DNA of 64,000 nt from Rathayibacter sp. VKM Ac-2804 (GCF_009866655.1 NZ_CP047420.1:3162001-3226000); one strand, 5' to 3'. Shown: positions 9,887 through 18,123, counted from the stretch's first letter. Numbers and translations are program-made. The notes: generated by a model from the letters alone, not told the origin.

Positions 9887-11092
9887 GTGGGCAGCTACAC
9901 CGAACTCCTGAGAACCCCCGGCGTGGGTCGCATCATCGCGGCCCAGCTCACCGCGCGCTTCCCGTTCGGGATGCTCTCGCTCGCCTTCCTCCTGCACGTG
10001 GAGCGCGTGCACGACTCCTACGCCGCGGCCGGCCTCGTGCTCGGCTCGATGTCGATCGGCCAGGCGATCGCCGGTCCGCTGACCAGCCGCCTGATGGGCC
10101 GGCTCGGGATGCGGCGCGTGCTCACCGCGACCCTGATCGTCTGCGCGGCCGCGATCATCGCGATGGCGCTGCTCCCGCTGGAGATCTGGCAGTTCGTCGT
10201 CATCGGCTTCGTCTCGGGCCTCAGCATGCCGCCCGTGCAGCCGGCGGTCCGGACGATCTACCCGAAGATGGTGCCCAGCTCGCAGCTGACCCCGCTGTTC
10301 TCGCTGGACGCCTCGGCGCAGGAGATCATCTGGGTGCTCGGCCCGGTGCTGACGACGTTCGTCTCGATCCAGATCTCGACCGTCGCGGGCATCCTCACCG
10401 CCGCGTTCTTCCTCGTCGGCGGCGGGATCTGGTTCATCGCCTCGCCCGAGGTCGGCCGGGTGCGGATCCCGCGCTCGCGCCGCCGACTCGGCGTCGTGCT
10501 GACCAAGCCGCCGGTGCTGCTCGCGACCGTGGTCGGCTTCCTGCTGGTCGGCGCCTGCGCCGCGGTCGAGGCCGGCGTCGTGGCGGTCTTCGGCGAGGGC
10601 GGCGTGGAGTCGGGCGTCGTCCTGGCGATCTTCGCGGCCGGCTCGCTCCTCGGCGGTCTCACCCTCGGCCACATCCCGATCAGCCGCTGGGCGACCGCGC
10701 GGCGGATGCTGATCGTCACCGTGGGCATGGGCCTCGCGGCGTTCTCGACCGACTTCTGGTGGCTCTCGATCACGCTCTTCCTGGCCGGCGTCGGCATCGC
10801 CCCGGCCCTGGCCGCGCTCTTCACGATCACGGCCTCGAGCGTGAAGTTCTCCGACACCGCGGAGGCCTACGGCTGGGTCGGCACGGGCCAGCTGATCGGA
10901 GCCGCGCTCGGCTCGGCCATCGCCGGCGTGCAGATCGACCGGTCGGGCCCGACCGCCGCGATCGTGGTCGCCGCGGTGTTCGCCTTCGTCGGCTTCGCGG
11001 TTCCGGCGCTCGGCCGCCGCTTCCACCCGGACCTGCGCGGGCGCGACGCGAGCCCGCTGCCGGACACCGAGCCGGTGGAGCTGCCGACCTGA
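9887..11092 (+). CDS. MFS transporter
   Basis: The 401-residue protein has about twelve hydrophobic segments in two halves, as in drug:H+ antiporter-like major facilitator proteins. The motif-A-like loop GPLTSRLMGRLGMRRVL lies between helices 2 and 3, and a central charged loop (EVGRVRIPRSRRRLG) divides the halves. It acts in the cytoplasmic membrane; the substrate cannot be read from the sequence. The GTG start is fixed by the leaderless promoter. It is transcribed alone. Confidence 0.85.
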   Translation: MGSYTELLRTPGVGRIIAAQLTARFPFGMLSLAFLLHVERVHDSYAAAGLVLGSMSIGQAIAGPLTSRLMGRLGMRRVLTATLIVCAAAIIAMALLPLEIWQFVVIGFVSGLSMPPVQPAVRTIYPKMVPSSQLTPLFSLDASAQEIIWVLGPVLTTFVSIQISTVAGILTAAFFLVGGGIWFIASPEVGRVRIPRSRRRLGVVLTKPPVLLATVVGFLLVGACAAVEAGVVAVFGEGGVESGVVLAIFAAGSLLGGLTLGHIPISRWATARRMLIVTVGMGLAAFSTDFWWLSITLFLAGVGIAPALAALFTITASSVKFSDTAEAYGWVGTGQLIGAALGSAIAGVQIDRSGPTAAIVVAAVFAFVGFAVPALGRRFHPDLRGRDASPLPDTEPVELPT

Positions 11093-11177
11093 GTCGTCGT
11101 CCTCGACGACTCTCTCGCGGAGGCGCCTCCCACCCGGCTCCAACCCGGCTCCGTTGAAGCTCCCAGGCTGTCCCCCC

Positions 11178-11183
11178 TAGGGT
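11178..11183 (+). promoter_or_regulatory. -10 box for the gene at 11215
   Basis: TAGGGT would start a transcript near 11190, leaving a 25-base leader with a GGAGGGG ribosome site before the ATG at 11215. Confidence 0.4.
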
Positions 11184-11214
11184 GGGGCTCGCCGAGGAGA
11201 CGGAGGGGCCGCCG

Positions 11215-11766
11215 ATGGGACTGCGCGACGACGCGGAGGAACTCGTCCGCCAGCATCAGCGCGAGGCGGAGGAGGCGCACGTCCTCGACCCCTGGGCCGA
11301 CCCCGAGACGCCCGAATGGGCCGGCGAGCTCGCCGCGGCGCTCTGGCAGGGCTCCTTCCGACCGAGCCCCGTCTACTACCGCGCGGAGGACCCCTCGCAC
11401 GCCTGGCGCGGACCGCATCCGATCCGGGTGCACCACCTCGGCTTCGGCTGGCAGATCACCGCGCGGCGCCTGCGCTCCGGCGCGATCGTGCCGAGCACGG
11501 TCGTGCTGCTCGAGACCGGCACGCTCTGGCTCGGCCTCGGGCCCGCCCGCCGACCGGGCCGCGGACTGCGCGGCCTCGGCGAGCAGGGGATGGTCGAGGG
11601 GCTGCAGCCCGGCCACGACGACTACTTCGCCGTCCGCCGCTTCGTGCACTCCAGCCAGGCCGCGCGGGACGACCGCCGTCTGCTCTTCGGCGTCGCCGGC
11701 CTGGCCGCGCTGATCGAGGACACCGTCCGCGTCGGCCCGCACGGCGAGCTGCACTGGCACCTCTGA
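11215..11766 (+). CDS. Protein of unknown function
   Basis: This 183-residue soluble protein is not recognised. It is acidic at the N-terminus (DDAEELVRQHQREAEEAH), followed by Trp- and His-rich segments (PEWAGELAAALWQG, HHLGFGWQITARRL). I see no signal peptide or membrane helix. I prefer the ATG at 11215, with GGAGGGG nine bases before it, over the in-frame GTG at 11182. The last codons and the stop lie inside a 16-bp tandem repeat that continues downstream. Confidence 0.6.
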   Translation: MGLRDDAEELVRQHQREAEEAHVLDPWADPETPEWAGELAAALWQGSFRPSPVYYRAEDPSHAWRGPHPIRVHHLGFGWQITARRLRSGAIVPSTVVLLETGTLWLGLGPARRPGRGLRGLGEQGMVEGLQPGHDDYFAVRRFVHSSQAARDDRRLLFGVAGLAALIEDTVRVGPHGELHWHL

Positions 11767-11813
11767 GCACGGGCACCTCTGAGCACGGGCACCTCTGAGC
11801 ACGGGCACCTCTG
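11757..11813 (+). repeat. 16-bp tandem repeat across the stop codon
   Basis: The unit GCACCTCTGAGCACGG occurs three times in full plus a partial fourth copy. The first unit contains the last codons and TGA stop of the preceding gene, so the gene end was duplicated outward. The unit is not a multiple of three, and the downstream copies are untranslated. Confidence 0.85.
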
Positions 11814-11821
11814 ACGGCTTT

Positions 11822-11882
11822 CGCGAGATGCCACTTGTGACCGGTTTCCGCGGCGTGTCGTGCTCACAAGTGGCATCTCGCG
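11822..11882 (+). repeat. Palindromic repeat B, copy 2
   Basis: A 61-bp element with outer arms CGCGAGATGCCACTTGTGA and TCACAAGTGGCATCTCGCG (19 bp, perfectly complementary) and a 23-base centre. It lies between the gene at 11215 and the aldo/keto reductase start and could also act as a terminator. Confidence 0.88.
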
Positions 11883-11901
11883 GAGGGGGAAGAATGGGGG
11901 G

Positions 11902-12720
11902 ATGAGTGTTCCCCTGATCCCCCTCAACGACGGGCGGGCGATCCCGCAGGTCGGGCTCGGCGTCTACAAGGTCGGCGACGACGAAGCGGCCCGTGCCGTC
12001 GCGACCGCGCTCGAGGCCGGCTACCGGCACGTCGACACGGCGACCCTCTACGGCAACGAGCGCGGCGTCGGCGAGGGGATCCGCGCCAGCGGCCTCCCCC
12101 GCGAGCAGGTCTTCGTCACCACGAAGGTCTGGAACGACGACCACGGCTTCGATGAGACCCTCGAGGCCTTCGACCGCAGCCTGGAGCTGCTCGGCACCGA
12201 CTACGTCGACCTCTACCTCGTGCACTGGCCGATCCCCTCCCGCGACCGCTACGTCGACACCTACCGCGCGCTGGAGCGGATCCGCCGGGAGGGCCGAGCC
12301 CGCTCGATCGGCGTCTCGAACTTCGCGATCGAGCACCTCGAGCGCCTCCTCGGCGAGACCGAGGTCGTCCCCGTGATCAACCAGGTCGAGCTGCACCCGC
12401 GCCTCCCGCAGGAGGAGCTGCGCGCCTTCGACGCCGAGCACGGCATCGTGACCCAGGCCTGGTCGCCGCTGGCCCGCGGCCGCCTGCTCGACGAGCCGGT
12501 GCTCGCCTCGATCGCCGCGAAGCACGGCGTCTCGCCCGCGCAGGTGGTGCTGCGCTGGCACGTGCAGCACGGGGTCGTCGTGATCCCGAAGTCGGTGACG
12601 CCCGCGCGGATCCGGGAGAACCTCGACGTGCTCGGCTTCGCCCTCGACGAGGAGGATCTGGCAGGAATCCGCGCACTCGCGACCGGCGAGCGCACCGGAC
12701 GCGACCCGAGCCTGGACTGA
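11902..12720 (+). CDS. Aldo/keto reductase (2,5-diketogluconate reductase-like)
   Basis: The 272-residue length is standard for AKR5-type enzymes, NADPH-dependent reductases of aldehydes and ketones in the cytosol. The catalytic tetrad is visible: Asp in HVDTATLYGNE, Tyr four residues later, Lys in VTTKVWNDDHG, and His in YLVHWPIP. The cofactor segment near the C-terminus is VVIPKSVTPARIREN. I chose the ATG at 11902; an in-frame upstream start at 11860 would begin inside repeat B. The substrate is not known. Confidence 0.9.
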   Translation: MSVPLIPLNDGRAIPQVGLGVYKVGDDEAARAVATALEAGYRHVDTATLYGNERGVGEGIRASGLPREQVFVTTKVWNDDHGFDETLEAFDRSLELLGTDYVDLYLVHWPIPSRDRYVDTYRALERIRREGRARSIGVSNFAIEHLERLLGETEVVPVINQVELHPRLPQEELRAFDAEHGIVTQAWSPLARGRLLDEPVLASIAAKHGVSPAQVVLRWHVQHGVVVIPKSVTPARIRENLDVLGFALDEEDLAGIRALATGERTGRDPSLD

Positions 12721-12727
12721 CGCGCCC

Positions 12728-12739
12728 TAGCCTGTCGGC
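12728..12739 (+). promoter_or_regulatory. Leaderless promoter -10 box for the hydrolase
   Basis: TAGCCT is followed by six bases and the ATG at 12740. Confidence 0.6.
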
Positions 12740-13477
12740 ATGACGACGCGAGCCCCGGAGACGAGAACCGCCCTCCTCCTGCACGGACTCGGCGGGGCCT
12801 CCGGCACCTGGTGGCGGGTCGCCGCGGCGCTGACCGCCGCCGGCTGGAGCGTGACGGCCCCGGATCTGCGCGGTCACGGCACCGGTCGCCGCGGCGGCTC
12901 CTCCCGGCACGACGACTACGCCGACGACGCGCTCGCCCTGCGCGCGCCCGGCGGGGCCTGGGACCTGGTCGTCGGCCACTCCCTGGGCGGGGCCGTGGCG
13001 GTGCGGGCGGCGGCGCGCGACACCGGCTGGGCGCGGCGGCTGGTGCTCCTCGATCCGGTGCTGCGCCTCGAGGAGTCGGAGCGGGCGGGGGTCCGGGCCG
13101 GCGAGGTCGCCGCCCTCGCGGTCACCGCGGACGAGCTCGCGGCGGCCGAGCCGCACTGGGACGAGCGCGATCGGGCCGAGAAGCTCCGGGCCGCGCACGC
13201 CGCCGATCCGGCCGCCGTCGCCGCGACGATCGACGACAACGAGCCGTGGGATCTGCTGGCCGACGTGCCGACGCTCCGGGCGCCCGTGCTGGTGCTCGGC
13301 GGCGACCCGCAGGTGTTCACGATGTTCCCGCCGTCCGTCGCCGCGCGGGTCCTCCAGGGCAATCCGCGCGTGCGCTACGCGGTGGTCGCGGGCGCCGGCC
13401 ACAGTCCGCAGCGCGACCGCCCCGCCGAGACGCTGGCGATGCTCCGCGAGTGGGCCGAGAGCGACGCCACGGCCTGA
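12740..13477 (+). CDS. Alpha/beta-fold hydrolase
   Basis: The 245-residue protein has an oxyanion-side HGLGGASGTWW motif near residue 18, the nucleophile elbow GHSLGGAVA (about residues 77-85), an Asp region (VLVLGGDPQVF) and the catalytic His in AGAGHSPQRDRP. No signal peptide is present, so it is cytoplasmic. Members act on esters, epoxides or haloalkanes, and the substrate cannot be predicted. It has its own leaderless promoter. Confidence 0.87.
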   Translation: MTTRAPETRTALLLHGLGGASGTWWRVAAALTAAGWSVTAPDLRGHGTGRRGGSSRHDDYADDALALRAPGGAWDLVVGHSLGGAVAVRAAARDTGWARRLVLLDPVLRLEESERAGVRAGEVAALAVTADELAAAEPHWDERDRAEKLRAAHAADPAAVAATIDDNEPWDLLADVPTLRAPVLVLGGDPQVFTMFPPSVAARVLQGNPRVRYAVVAGAGHSPQRDRPAETLAMLREWAESDATA

Positions 13478-13484
13478 CTCCGTG

Positions 13485-13508
13485 CATGGCCGCTCACGAC
13501 AGGCCATG
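13485..13508 (+). terminator. Possible hairpin terminator
   Basis: CATGGCC and GGCCATG are separated by ten bases, shortly after the hydrolase stop, and are followed by TTTCC. The stem is short, so support is weak. Confidence 0.35.
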
Positions 13509-13657
13509 TTTCCGCGCGGTGACAAGTGCCTCGAAGGGGTGTCTTTAGCGCCTGGCCTGTGAATACGCTCGCAGAGGGCACCGTCGCTTCTCAGCACAGC
13601 GAGAGCGACGGAGACCGTCGGTCCGACGGCCGCCGCCCTCGACGAAAGGGACCACCT

Positions 13658-15352
13658 GTGGCTCACCCCGCTACTGAAGACACCTCCGGCGCACGACGTC
13701 GGCGTCCACTCCTCGGCTCGGCCGCGATGATCGGCGCCGGCGCGCTGGTCGCCGGCTTCGCCTTCGCTCCCGCAGCGAGCGCCGCCGAGCCCGCCGACTT
13801 CGCCGACACGGTGACGGTCGACGGCATCATGACCCACCTCGAGGCCTTCCAGGCGATCGCGGACGCCAACGACGGCAACCGCGCGATCGGCACCGAGGGC
13901 TACGAGCTCAGCGGCCAGTACGTCGAGGCCGTGCTGAAGGCCGCCGGCTACACCACCGAGCGCCAGGACTTCACCACCACCACCCAGACGATCGACGAGT
14001 TCTCGCTGACCACGACCCCCGCGGTCGAGGGCATCCCGATGTCGTTCACCCCCTCGACTCCCGAGGGCGGTGTCACGGGCGAGCTGATCCAGCCGGTCGA
14101 CCCGCTGGGCTGCGACGCCGACGCCTGGGCCGGACTCGACGCGACGGGCAAGGTCGCCCTGGTCAGCCGCGGCACGTGCAGCTTCTCGGAGAAGTCTGCC
14201 GCTGCCGGCGCCGCCGGGGCCTCCGCCGTGATCATCTACAACAACGCTCCCGGCGAGCCGCTGAACGGCACGCTCGGCGCACCCGACGACAGCTACATCC
14301 CCTCCGTCGGCGTCACCCTCGAGGAGGGCCAGTCGCTGATCGCTGCGCTGCCGACGACGGCGACGCTCGTCCTCGAGCAGACGACCACCGACACCGACAC
14401 CTTCAACATCATCACCGAGACCCCGGGCGGCGACCACGACAACGTGGTCATGCTCGGCGCACACCTCGACGGTGTGCCCGAGGGCCCCGGCATCAACGAC
14501 AACGGCTCCGGATCGGCGACGCTCCTCGAGACCGCCGTGCAGCTCGCTGACGCGGGCGAGACGACCAACGCCGTGCGCTTCGCCTGGTGGGGCGCCGAGG
14601 AGGTCGGGCTCGTAGGCTCGTACACCTACGTCGACTCGCTCTCCGAGGAGGAGGCCGGCGACATCGCGACCTACCTGAACTTCGACATGGTCGCCTCGCC
14701 GAACTACGTCGTCTCGGTCTACGACGCGAACGAGTCCACCTACGAGGCTCCGGTCGAGGTGCCCGCGGGCTCCATCGCCACCGAGAAGGCGTTCACGGAC
14801 TACTTCGACTCGATCGACCAGCCCTGGATCGACACCGCGTTCGACGGCCGCAGCGACTACGACGGCTTCATCTCCGCCGGCATCCCGGCCTCGGGCCTGT
14901 TCACGGGAGCGGACGACATCAAAACCGAGGAGGAAGCCGCGCTCTTCGGCGGCACCGTCGGCATCCCGCACGACCCGAACTACCACTCGGCCGGCGACGA
15001 CCTGGCGAACATCAACCAGGAGGCGCTCGGCATCACCTCGAAGGCGATCGCCTTCGTGACGGCCTCGTTCGCCGAGGACACCTCCGCGATCGACGCCGAG
15101 AAGGACCCGACCACGCCGGAGCCGGAGCCCAGCACCCCGCCGTTCGTGCTCCCCACCAAGGAGCAGGTCCTCGGACTGATCGCCGCCGGCCTCTCGCCGC
15201 GCGAGATCGCGGCCGAGCTCGGCATCACCGAGGCGATCGCCCGCCCCTACGTGCAGCAGATCATCGACCGCTACGGCATCACCGACCGGGCGAGCGCTGA
15301 GCGCCTGATCCGCGAGTACCTCGCCGACCGCGGCGTGCTCATCGGCGGCTAG
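13658..15352 (+). CDS. Exported M28 aminopeptidase-like protein with C-terminal LuxR-type HTH
   Basis: The 564-residue precursor starts at a GTG with AAAGG upstream. An arginine-rich signal peptide (GARRRRPLLG, then a hydrophobic core) ends at about ASAAEP. A PA-type insert (LDATGKVALVSRGTCSF...ASAVIIYNN, about residues 150-195) sits before the zinc peptidase core. Metal and catalytic residues are visible in GAHLDGVPEGPGINDNGSGS (about 267), WWGAEEVGLVGS (about 309) and HDPNYHSAGDD (about 440). After a Pro-rich linker (TTPEPEPSTPP), residues about 499-560 match the GerE/LuxR helix-turn-helix pattern, with EQVLGLIAAGLSPREIAAEL then GIT and YGITDRASAERL. The frame is continuous. The peptidase role is well supported; the tail's role outside the membrane is unknown. 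Confidence 0.88.
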   Translation: MAHPATEDTSGARRRRPLLGSAAMIGAGALVAGFAFAPAASAAEPADFADTVTVDGIMTHLEAFQAIADANDGNRAIGTEGYELSGQYVEAVLKAAGYTTERQDFTTTTQTIDEFSLTTTPAVEGIPMSFTPSTPEGGVTGELIQPVDPLGCDADAWAGLDATGKVALVSRGTCSFSEKSAAAGAAGASAVIIYNNAPGEPLNGTLGAPDDSYIPSVGVTLEEGQSLIAALPTTATLVLEQTTTDTDTFNIITETPGGDHDNVVMLGAHLDGVPEGPGINDNGSGSATLLETAVQLADAGETTNAVRFAWWGAEEVGLVGSYTYVDSLSEEEAGDIATYLNFDMVASPNYVVSVYDANESTYEAPVEVPAGSIATEKAFTDYFDSIDQPWIDTAFDGRSDYDGFISAGIPASGLFTGADDIKTEEEAALFGGTVGIPHDPNYHSAGDDLANINQEALGITSKAIAFVTASFAEDTSAIDAEKDPTTPEPEPSTPPFVLPTKEQVLGLIAAGLSPREIAAELGITEAIARPYVQQIIDRYGITDRASAERLIREYLADRGVLIGG

Positions 15353-15369
15353 CCGCCACCGCACCACCC

Positions 15370-15435
15370 GAGGCGTCCCGCTCCGGTCGACCCGTCCCGC
15401 TCCGGCAGGACGCCTCGACGGGGGCGGGACGCCTC
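15370..15435 (+). terminator. Inverted repeat after the M28 gene
   Basis: GAGGCGTCCCGC (15370-15381) pairs with GCGGGACGCCTC (15424-15435), and a second GGACGCCTC lies inside. This is a likely terminator between convergent genes. Confidence 0.5.
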
Positions 15436-15510
15436 ACCCGTTCTCGGGCGGCCGAGTAGGAGAAGCCGCTTCTCGTCTCCGAGGTGGATAAGTACGCCGC
15501 GGCGGCCCTT

Positions 15511-15640
15511 CATGCTGGTCGAGTAGCCCCGCAGTGGGCGTATCGAGACCCGCCGTCGTCGGCAGGGCGGGACTGCAGACTCGACTCCTGACGCTGGTGG
15601 ATCTCGATACGCCCGCTGAGCGGGCTACTCGATCAGCATG
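15511..15640 (+). repeat. Dispersed palindromic repeat A, copy 2
   Basis: This is the most complete copy of repeat A, running from CATGCTGGTCGAGTAGCC to GGCTACTCGATCAGCATG, so its ends are inverted repeats of each other. The centre (GACCCGCCGTCGTCGGCAGG, then CTGCAGACTC) matches copy 1 base for base over long stretches. It lies between convergent genes. Confidence 0.75.
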
Positions 15641-15656
15641 AGGTCGCCGCTCGCCG

Positions 15657-16289
15657 TCAGCCGCGGCGGGCGCGGGCGAAGGCCTCCTCGACGTCCTCGT
15701 CCGGGTCGGCGAGGAGGCGGAGGGTCGCCAGGGCGTGGAAGCGGCGGGCGTCCTCCTCCGACCGCGCGGCCACCTCGAGGACGGGGGTCGCGGCGTCGCC
15801 GAGCATCAGCAGGGCGCGGGTGAGGGCGCGCTGGTCCGGGCGGTCCCGCTCGCCGAGGTGCTCCGCGAGCTGCCGGGCGAGGGCGGGCCGCTCGGGCTCC
15901 GGGGCGAGCCCTGCGGCGGTGCGCCAGGCCGCGTGCGCGACCGCGGGGTGCTCGTCGTGCAGCAGCGCGGGCGTGATCGCCGGGAACGCGCGCGGGTCGC
16001 CCACCTTCGACAGCGTGTGCAGCGCCTGGCTGCGGGCCTGCGGAGTCTCGGACTCGAGCTCGGGCAGCAGCAGGTCGACGGTGACGCCGGGCTCGTGCCG
16101 GGTGAGGGCCCAGGTGAGCATCTCGCGGACCCCGAAGTCGGGCTCCACCGCGCAGCGCGCCACCAGCACCTTGGCGTACTCGTCGGCGGGTCGGGTGCCC
16201 GCGGTCATCGCGGCCTGCAGCCGGGACGACGCGTCGGGAGCGGTCAGGGCGGCGCGGAGCCTGTCGGCGGGCCGGTTCTCGTCAGTCAT
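15657..16289 (-). CDS. HEAT-repeat protein
   Basis: The 210-residue protein consists of short amphipathic helix pairs of HEAT type, such as FGVREMLTWALTRHEPGV, ETPQARSQALHTLSKVGDP and EHPAVAHAAWRTAAGL. It has no signal peptide or membrane segment, so it probably acts as a cytoplasmic protein-binding scaffold with an unknown partner. The ATG at 16289 (MTDENRPADRL) is the only sensible start; the longer open frame upstream runs into repeat B and Ku. It is divergent from Ku, with 171 bases between the starts. Confidence 0.72.
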   Translation of the reverse strand: MTDENRPADRLRAALTAPDASSRLQAAMTAGTRPADEYAKVLVARCAVEPDFGVREMLTWALTRHEPGVTVDLLLPELESETPQARSQALHTLSKVGDPRAFPAITPALLHDEHPAVAHAAWRTAAGLAPEPERPALARQLAEHLGERDRPDQRALTRALLMLGDAATPVLEVAARSEEDARRFHALATLRLLADPDEDVEEAFARARRG

Positions 16290-16350
16290 CGCCGCCCATT
16301 CGACACCCGCCGCCCGAAAGGACGTCGAGTGCCGCCCCTCCCCTCCCTCC

Positions 16351-16411
16351 CGCGAGATGCCACTTGTGACGTGATCCCTCGGCGTGTCGCGCTCACAAGT
16401 GGCATCTCGTG
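16351..16411 (+). repeat. Palindromic repeat B, copy 3
   Basis: A 61-bp copy with arms CGCGAGATGCCACTTGTGA and TCACAAGTGGCATCTCGTG. It lies between the divergent HEAT-repeat and Ku starts, where it may separate or influence the two promoters. Confidence 0.88.
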
Positions 16412-16460
16412 GGAGGGGCAGGGCTTCCCGCCGCGGCGGCGCACGGTGTTCACTGGGGCC

Positions 16461-17525
16461 ATGCGAGCCATCTGGAAGGGCGCGATCACCTTCGGCCTGG
16501 TCAACGTGCCGGTGAAGATCTACAGCGCGACCGAGGACCACGACGTCCCCCTGCACCAGGTGCACGACAAGGACGGCGGCCGGATCCGGTACCAGCGCAA
16601 GTGCGAGATCTGCGGCGAGGTCGTCACCTTCGACCACATCGACAAGGCCTACGACGACGGCGAGCGCACGGTCGTGCTCACCAAGGACGAGCTGAAGGCG
16701 CTGCCGGAGGAGCGCGACCGGGAGATCGACGTCGTGCAGTTCGTGCCGAGCGAGCAGGTCGACCCGATCATGTTCGACCGCGCCTACATCCTCGAGCCCG
16801 ACTCCTCCTCCCCCAAGGCCTACGTGCTGCTGCGCCGCACCCTCGAGGAGACCGACCGCACCGCCATCGTCGAGTTCGCGCTCCGGCAGAAGACCCGCCT
16901 CGCGGCGCTGCGGGTGCGCGGCAAGCTGCTGATGCTGCAGACGCTGCTCTGGGCGGACGAGGTCCGCGAGGTCGAGTTCCCGTCGCTCGAGGGCACCACC
17001 CGGATCGCGGCCCGCGAGCTGGAGATGTCCTCGCACCTGGTCGACTCCTACTCGGAGGACTTCGACGCGTCGAAGTTCCAGGACTCGTATCAGGCCGAGC
17101 TGCGCACCCTCATCGACGCGAAGATCGAGCAGGGCGACGCCCTCGACACCTCCGCCACCTTCGGCGAGAAGCCCGAGGAGGAGGGCGGTGGCGAGGTGCT
17201 CGACCTGATGGAGGCGCTGAAGCGCTCGGTCGAGCGCAGCCGCGGGGCGAAGGCGGGGGCGTCCGCGGACTCCGAGGAGAAGGCGCCGGCGAAGAAGCGG
17301 GCGACGAGGAAGAAGGCGGACGACGACGAGGACGCCGCCGCCGAGGACGACGCGGCGCCGAAGAAGACCGCGGCCAAGAAGACGACGGCGAAGAAGACCG
17401 CTGCGAAGAAGAGCGCCGACGACGAGAAGACCGCGCCGAAGAAGATCGCTCCGAAGAAGAAGCCTGCCGCGAAGAAGACGGCCGCCGAGCAGGACGACGC
17501 GGCGACCGAGAAGGCCGCGTCCTGA
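16461..17525 (+). CDS. ku: Non-homologous end-joining protein Ku
   Basis: The 354-residue protein has the bacterial Ku core from MRAIWKGAITFGLVNVPVK to about residue 260 (CEICGEVV, RAYILEPD, ALRVRGKLLMLQTLLW). The core forms a ring-shaped dimer that binds double-strand break ends. From about residue 270 an 85-residue Lys/Ala/Asp-rich tail (repeated KKTAAKKT-type units) follows, as in the extended Ku of some actinobacteria, where such tails bind DNA. Ku normally works with the ligase LigD, which is not in this window. The start is the ATG at 16461; no clear TANNNT box precedes it. It converges on the gene at 17550. Confidence 0.95.
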   Translation: MRAIWKGAITFGLVNVPVKIYSATEDHDVPLHQVHDKDGGRIRYQRKCEICGEVVTFDHIDKAYDDGERTVVLTKDELKALPEERDREIDVVQFVPSEQVDPIMFDRAYILEPDSSSPKAYVLLRRTLEETDRTAIVEFALRQKTRLAALRVRGKLLMLQTLLWADEVREVEFPSLEGTTRIAARELEMSSHLVDSYSEDFDASKFQDSYQAELRTLIDAKIEQGDALDTSATFGEKPEEEGGGEVLDLMEALKRSVERSRGAKAGASADSEEKAPAKKRATRKKADDDEDAAAEDDAAPKKTAAKKTTAKKTAAKKSADDEKTAPKKIAPKKKPAAKKTAAEQDDAATEKAAS

Positions 17526-17549
17526 CCCCTGCCGGCCCGGCCCGTCGGC

Positions 17550-17996
17550 TCAGACCAGCTCGTCCACGTCGTCGAGGTCGACCGCGACCGAGCTGATCAG
17601 CGCGAGCAGCGCCTCCGCATAGGCGTTCTCGGCGATCTCGTCCTCGAAGACGCGCTCGCCGCCGCCGAGCTCGGCCGTCACGGCGAAGCGCACCGGCCCG
17701 CCGTCCTCGACGCGGCGCAGCGAGCGGAACGTCCCGCGGAGCAGCTCGCGCAGCTGGTCCTCGCGCGGCAGCCAGAGCGAGTCGTCGAGCGCCACGGAGT
17801 CGAGCGCCCACTCGGTCGTGCCGTTGAAGCCGAGCACCGTGCCGGTCTCGTACTCGTGCGGCTCGATGGTCATGTCGCTCACGGTGAAGACGTCGCCGTC
17901 GAACCCCTCGCGCTCGATGCGGAAGCGGTCGCCGGTGACCGGTGCCCAGCGCAGCCCCGCGGTCCGCAGCGCCCTGGCGAGTTCGAAGGAGATCAT
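17550..17996 (-). CDS. Conserved actinobacterial protein of unknown function
   Basis: The 148-residue acidic protein begins MISFELARALRTAGLRWAP and has no signal peptide or membrane helix. The pattern LRxAGLRWxPxxGDRF is one I associate with small uncharacterised Microbacteriaceae proteins, sometimes mislabelled as pilus proteins. I see no catalytic motif. The start at 17996 gives a normal N-terminus; an ATG at 18080 would add 28 unlikely residues. Confidence 0.6.
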   Translation of the reverse strand: MISFELARALRTAGLRWAPVTGDRFRIEREGFDGDVFTVSDMTIEPHEYETGTVLGFNGTTEWALDSVALDDSLWLPREDQLRELLRGTFRSLRRVEDGGPVRFAVTAELGGGERVFEDEIAENAYAEALLALISSVAVDLDDVDELV

Positions 17997-18072
17997 CCCC
18001 TGATCATGGCGCGCGTTCCCGGACGGAGGCCGCGAAGACGGGCCTTCGGTCCCGATGTCGGTGGGTGAGTTT

Positions 18073-18123
18073 ACGTTCATGAAACGTCCGGTTCACAGGC
18101 CGGGCACCCGCACTGCATAGCGT
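18073..18123 (+). promoter_or_regulatory. Promoter and possible operator for the secreted nuclease
   Basis: TAGCGT at 18118-18123 is a likely -10 box. Upstream lie a perfect ACGTT-N5-AACGT dyad (18073-18087) and GTTCATG and GTTCACA units 16 bases apart. The GTTCAC-like units recall PhoP boxes, but the spacing is not the usual 11 bases, so the regulator is a guess. Confidence 0.4.

Noticed and set aside
17997..18080. Upstream start at 18080 for the minus-strand gene at 17550
   Set aside because: The added residues are Ser/Pro/Arg-rich with no similarity, and the start would lie in the dyad of the divergent nuclease promoter.
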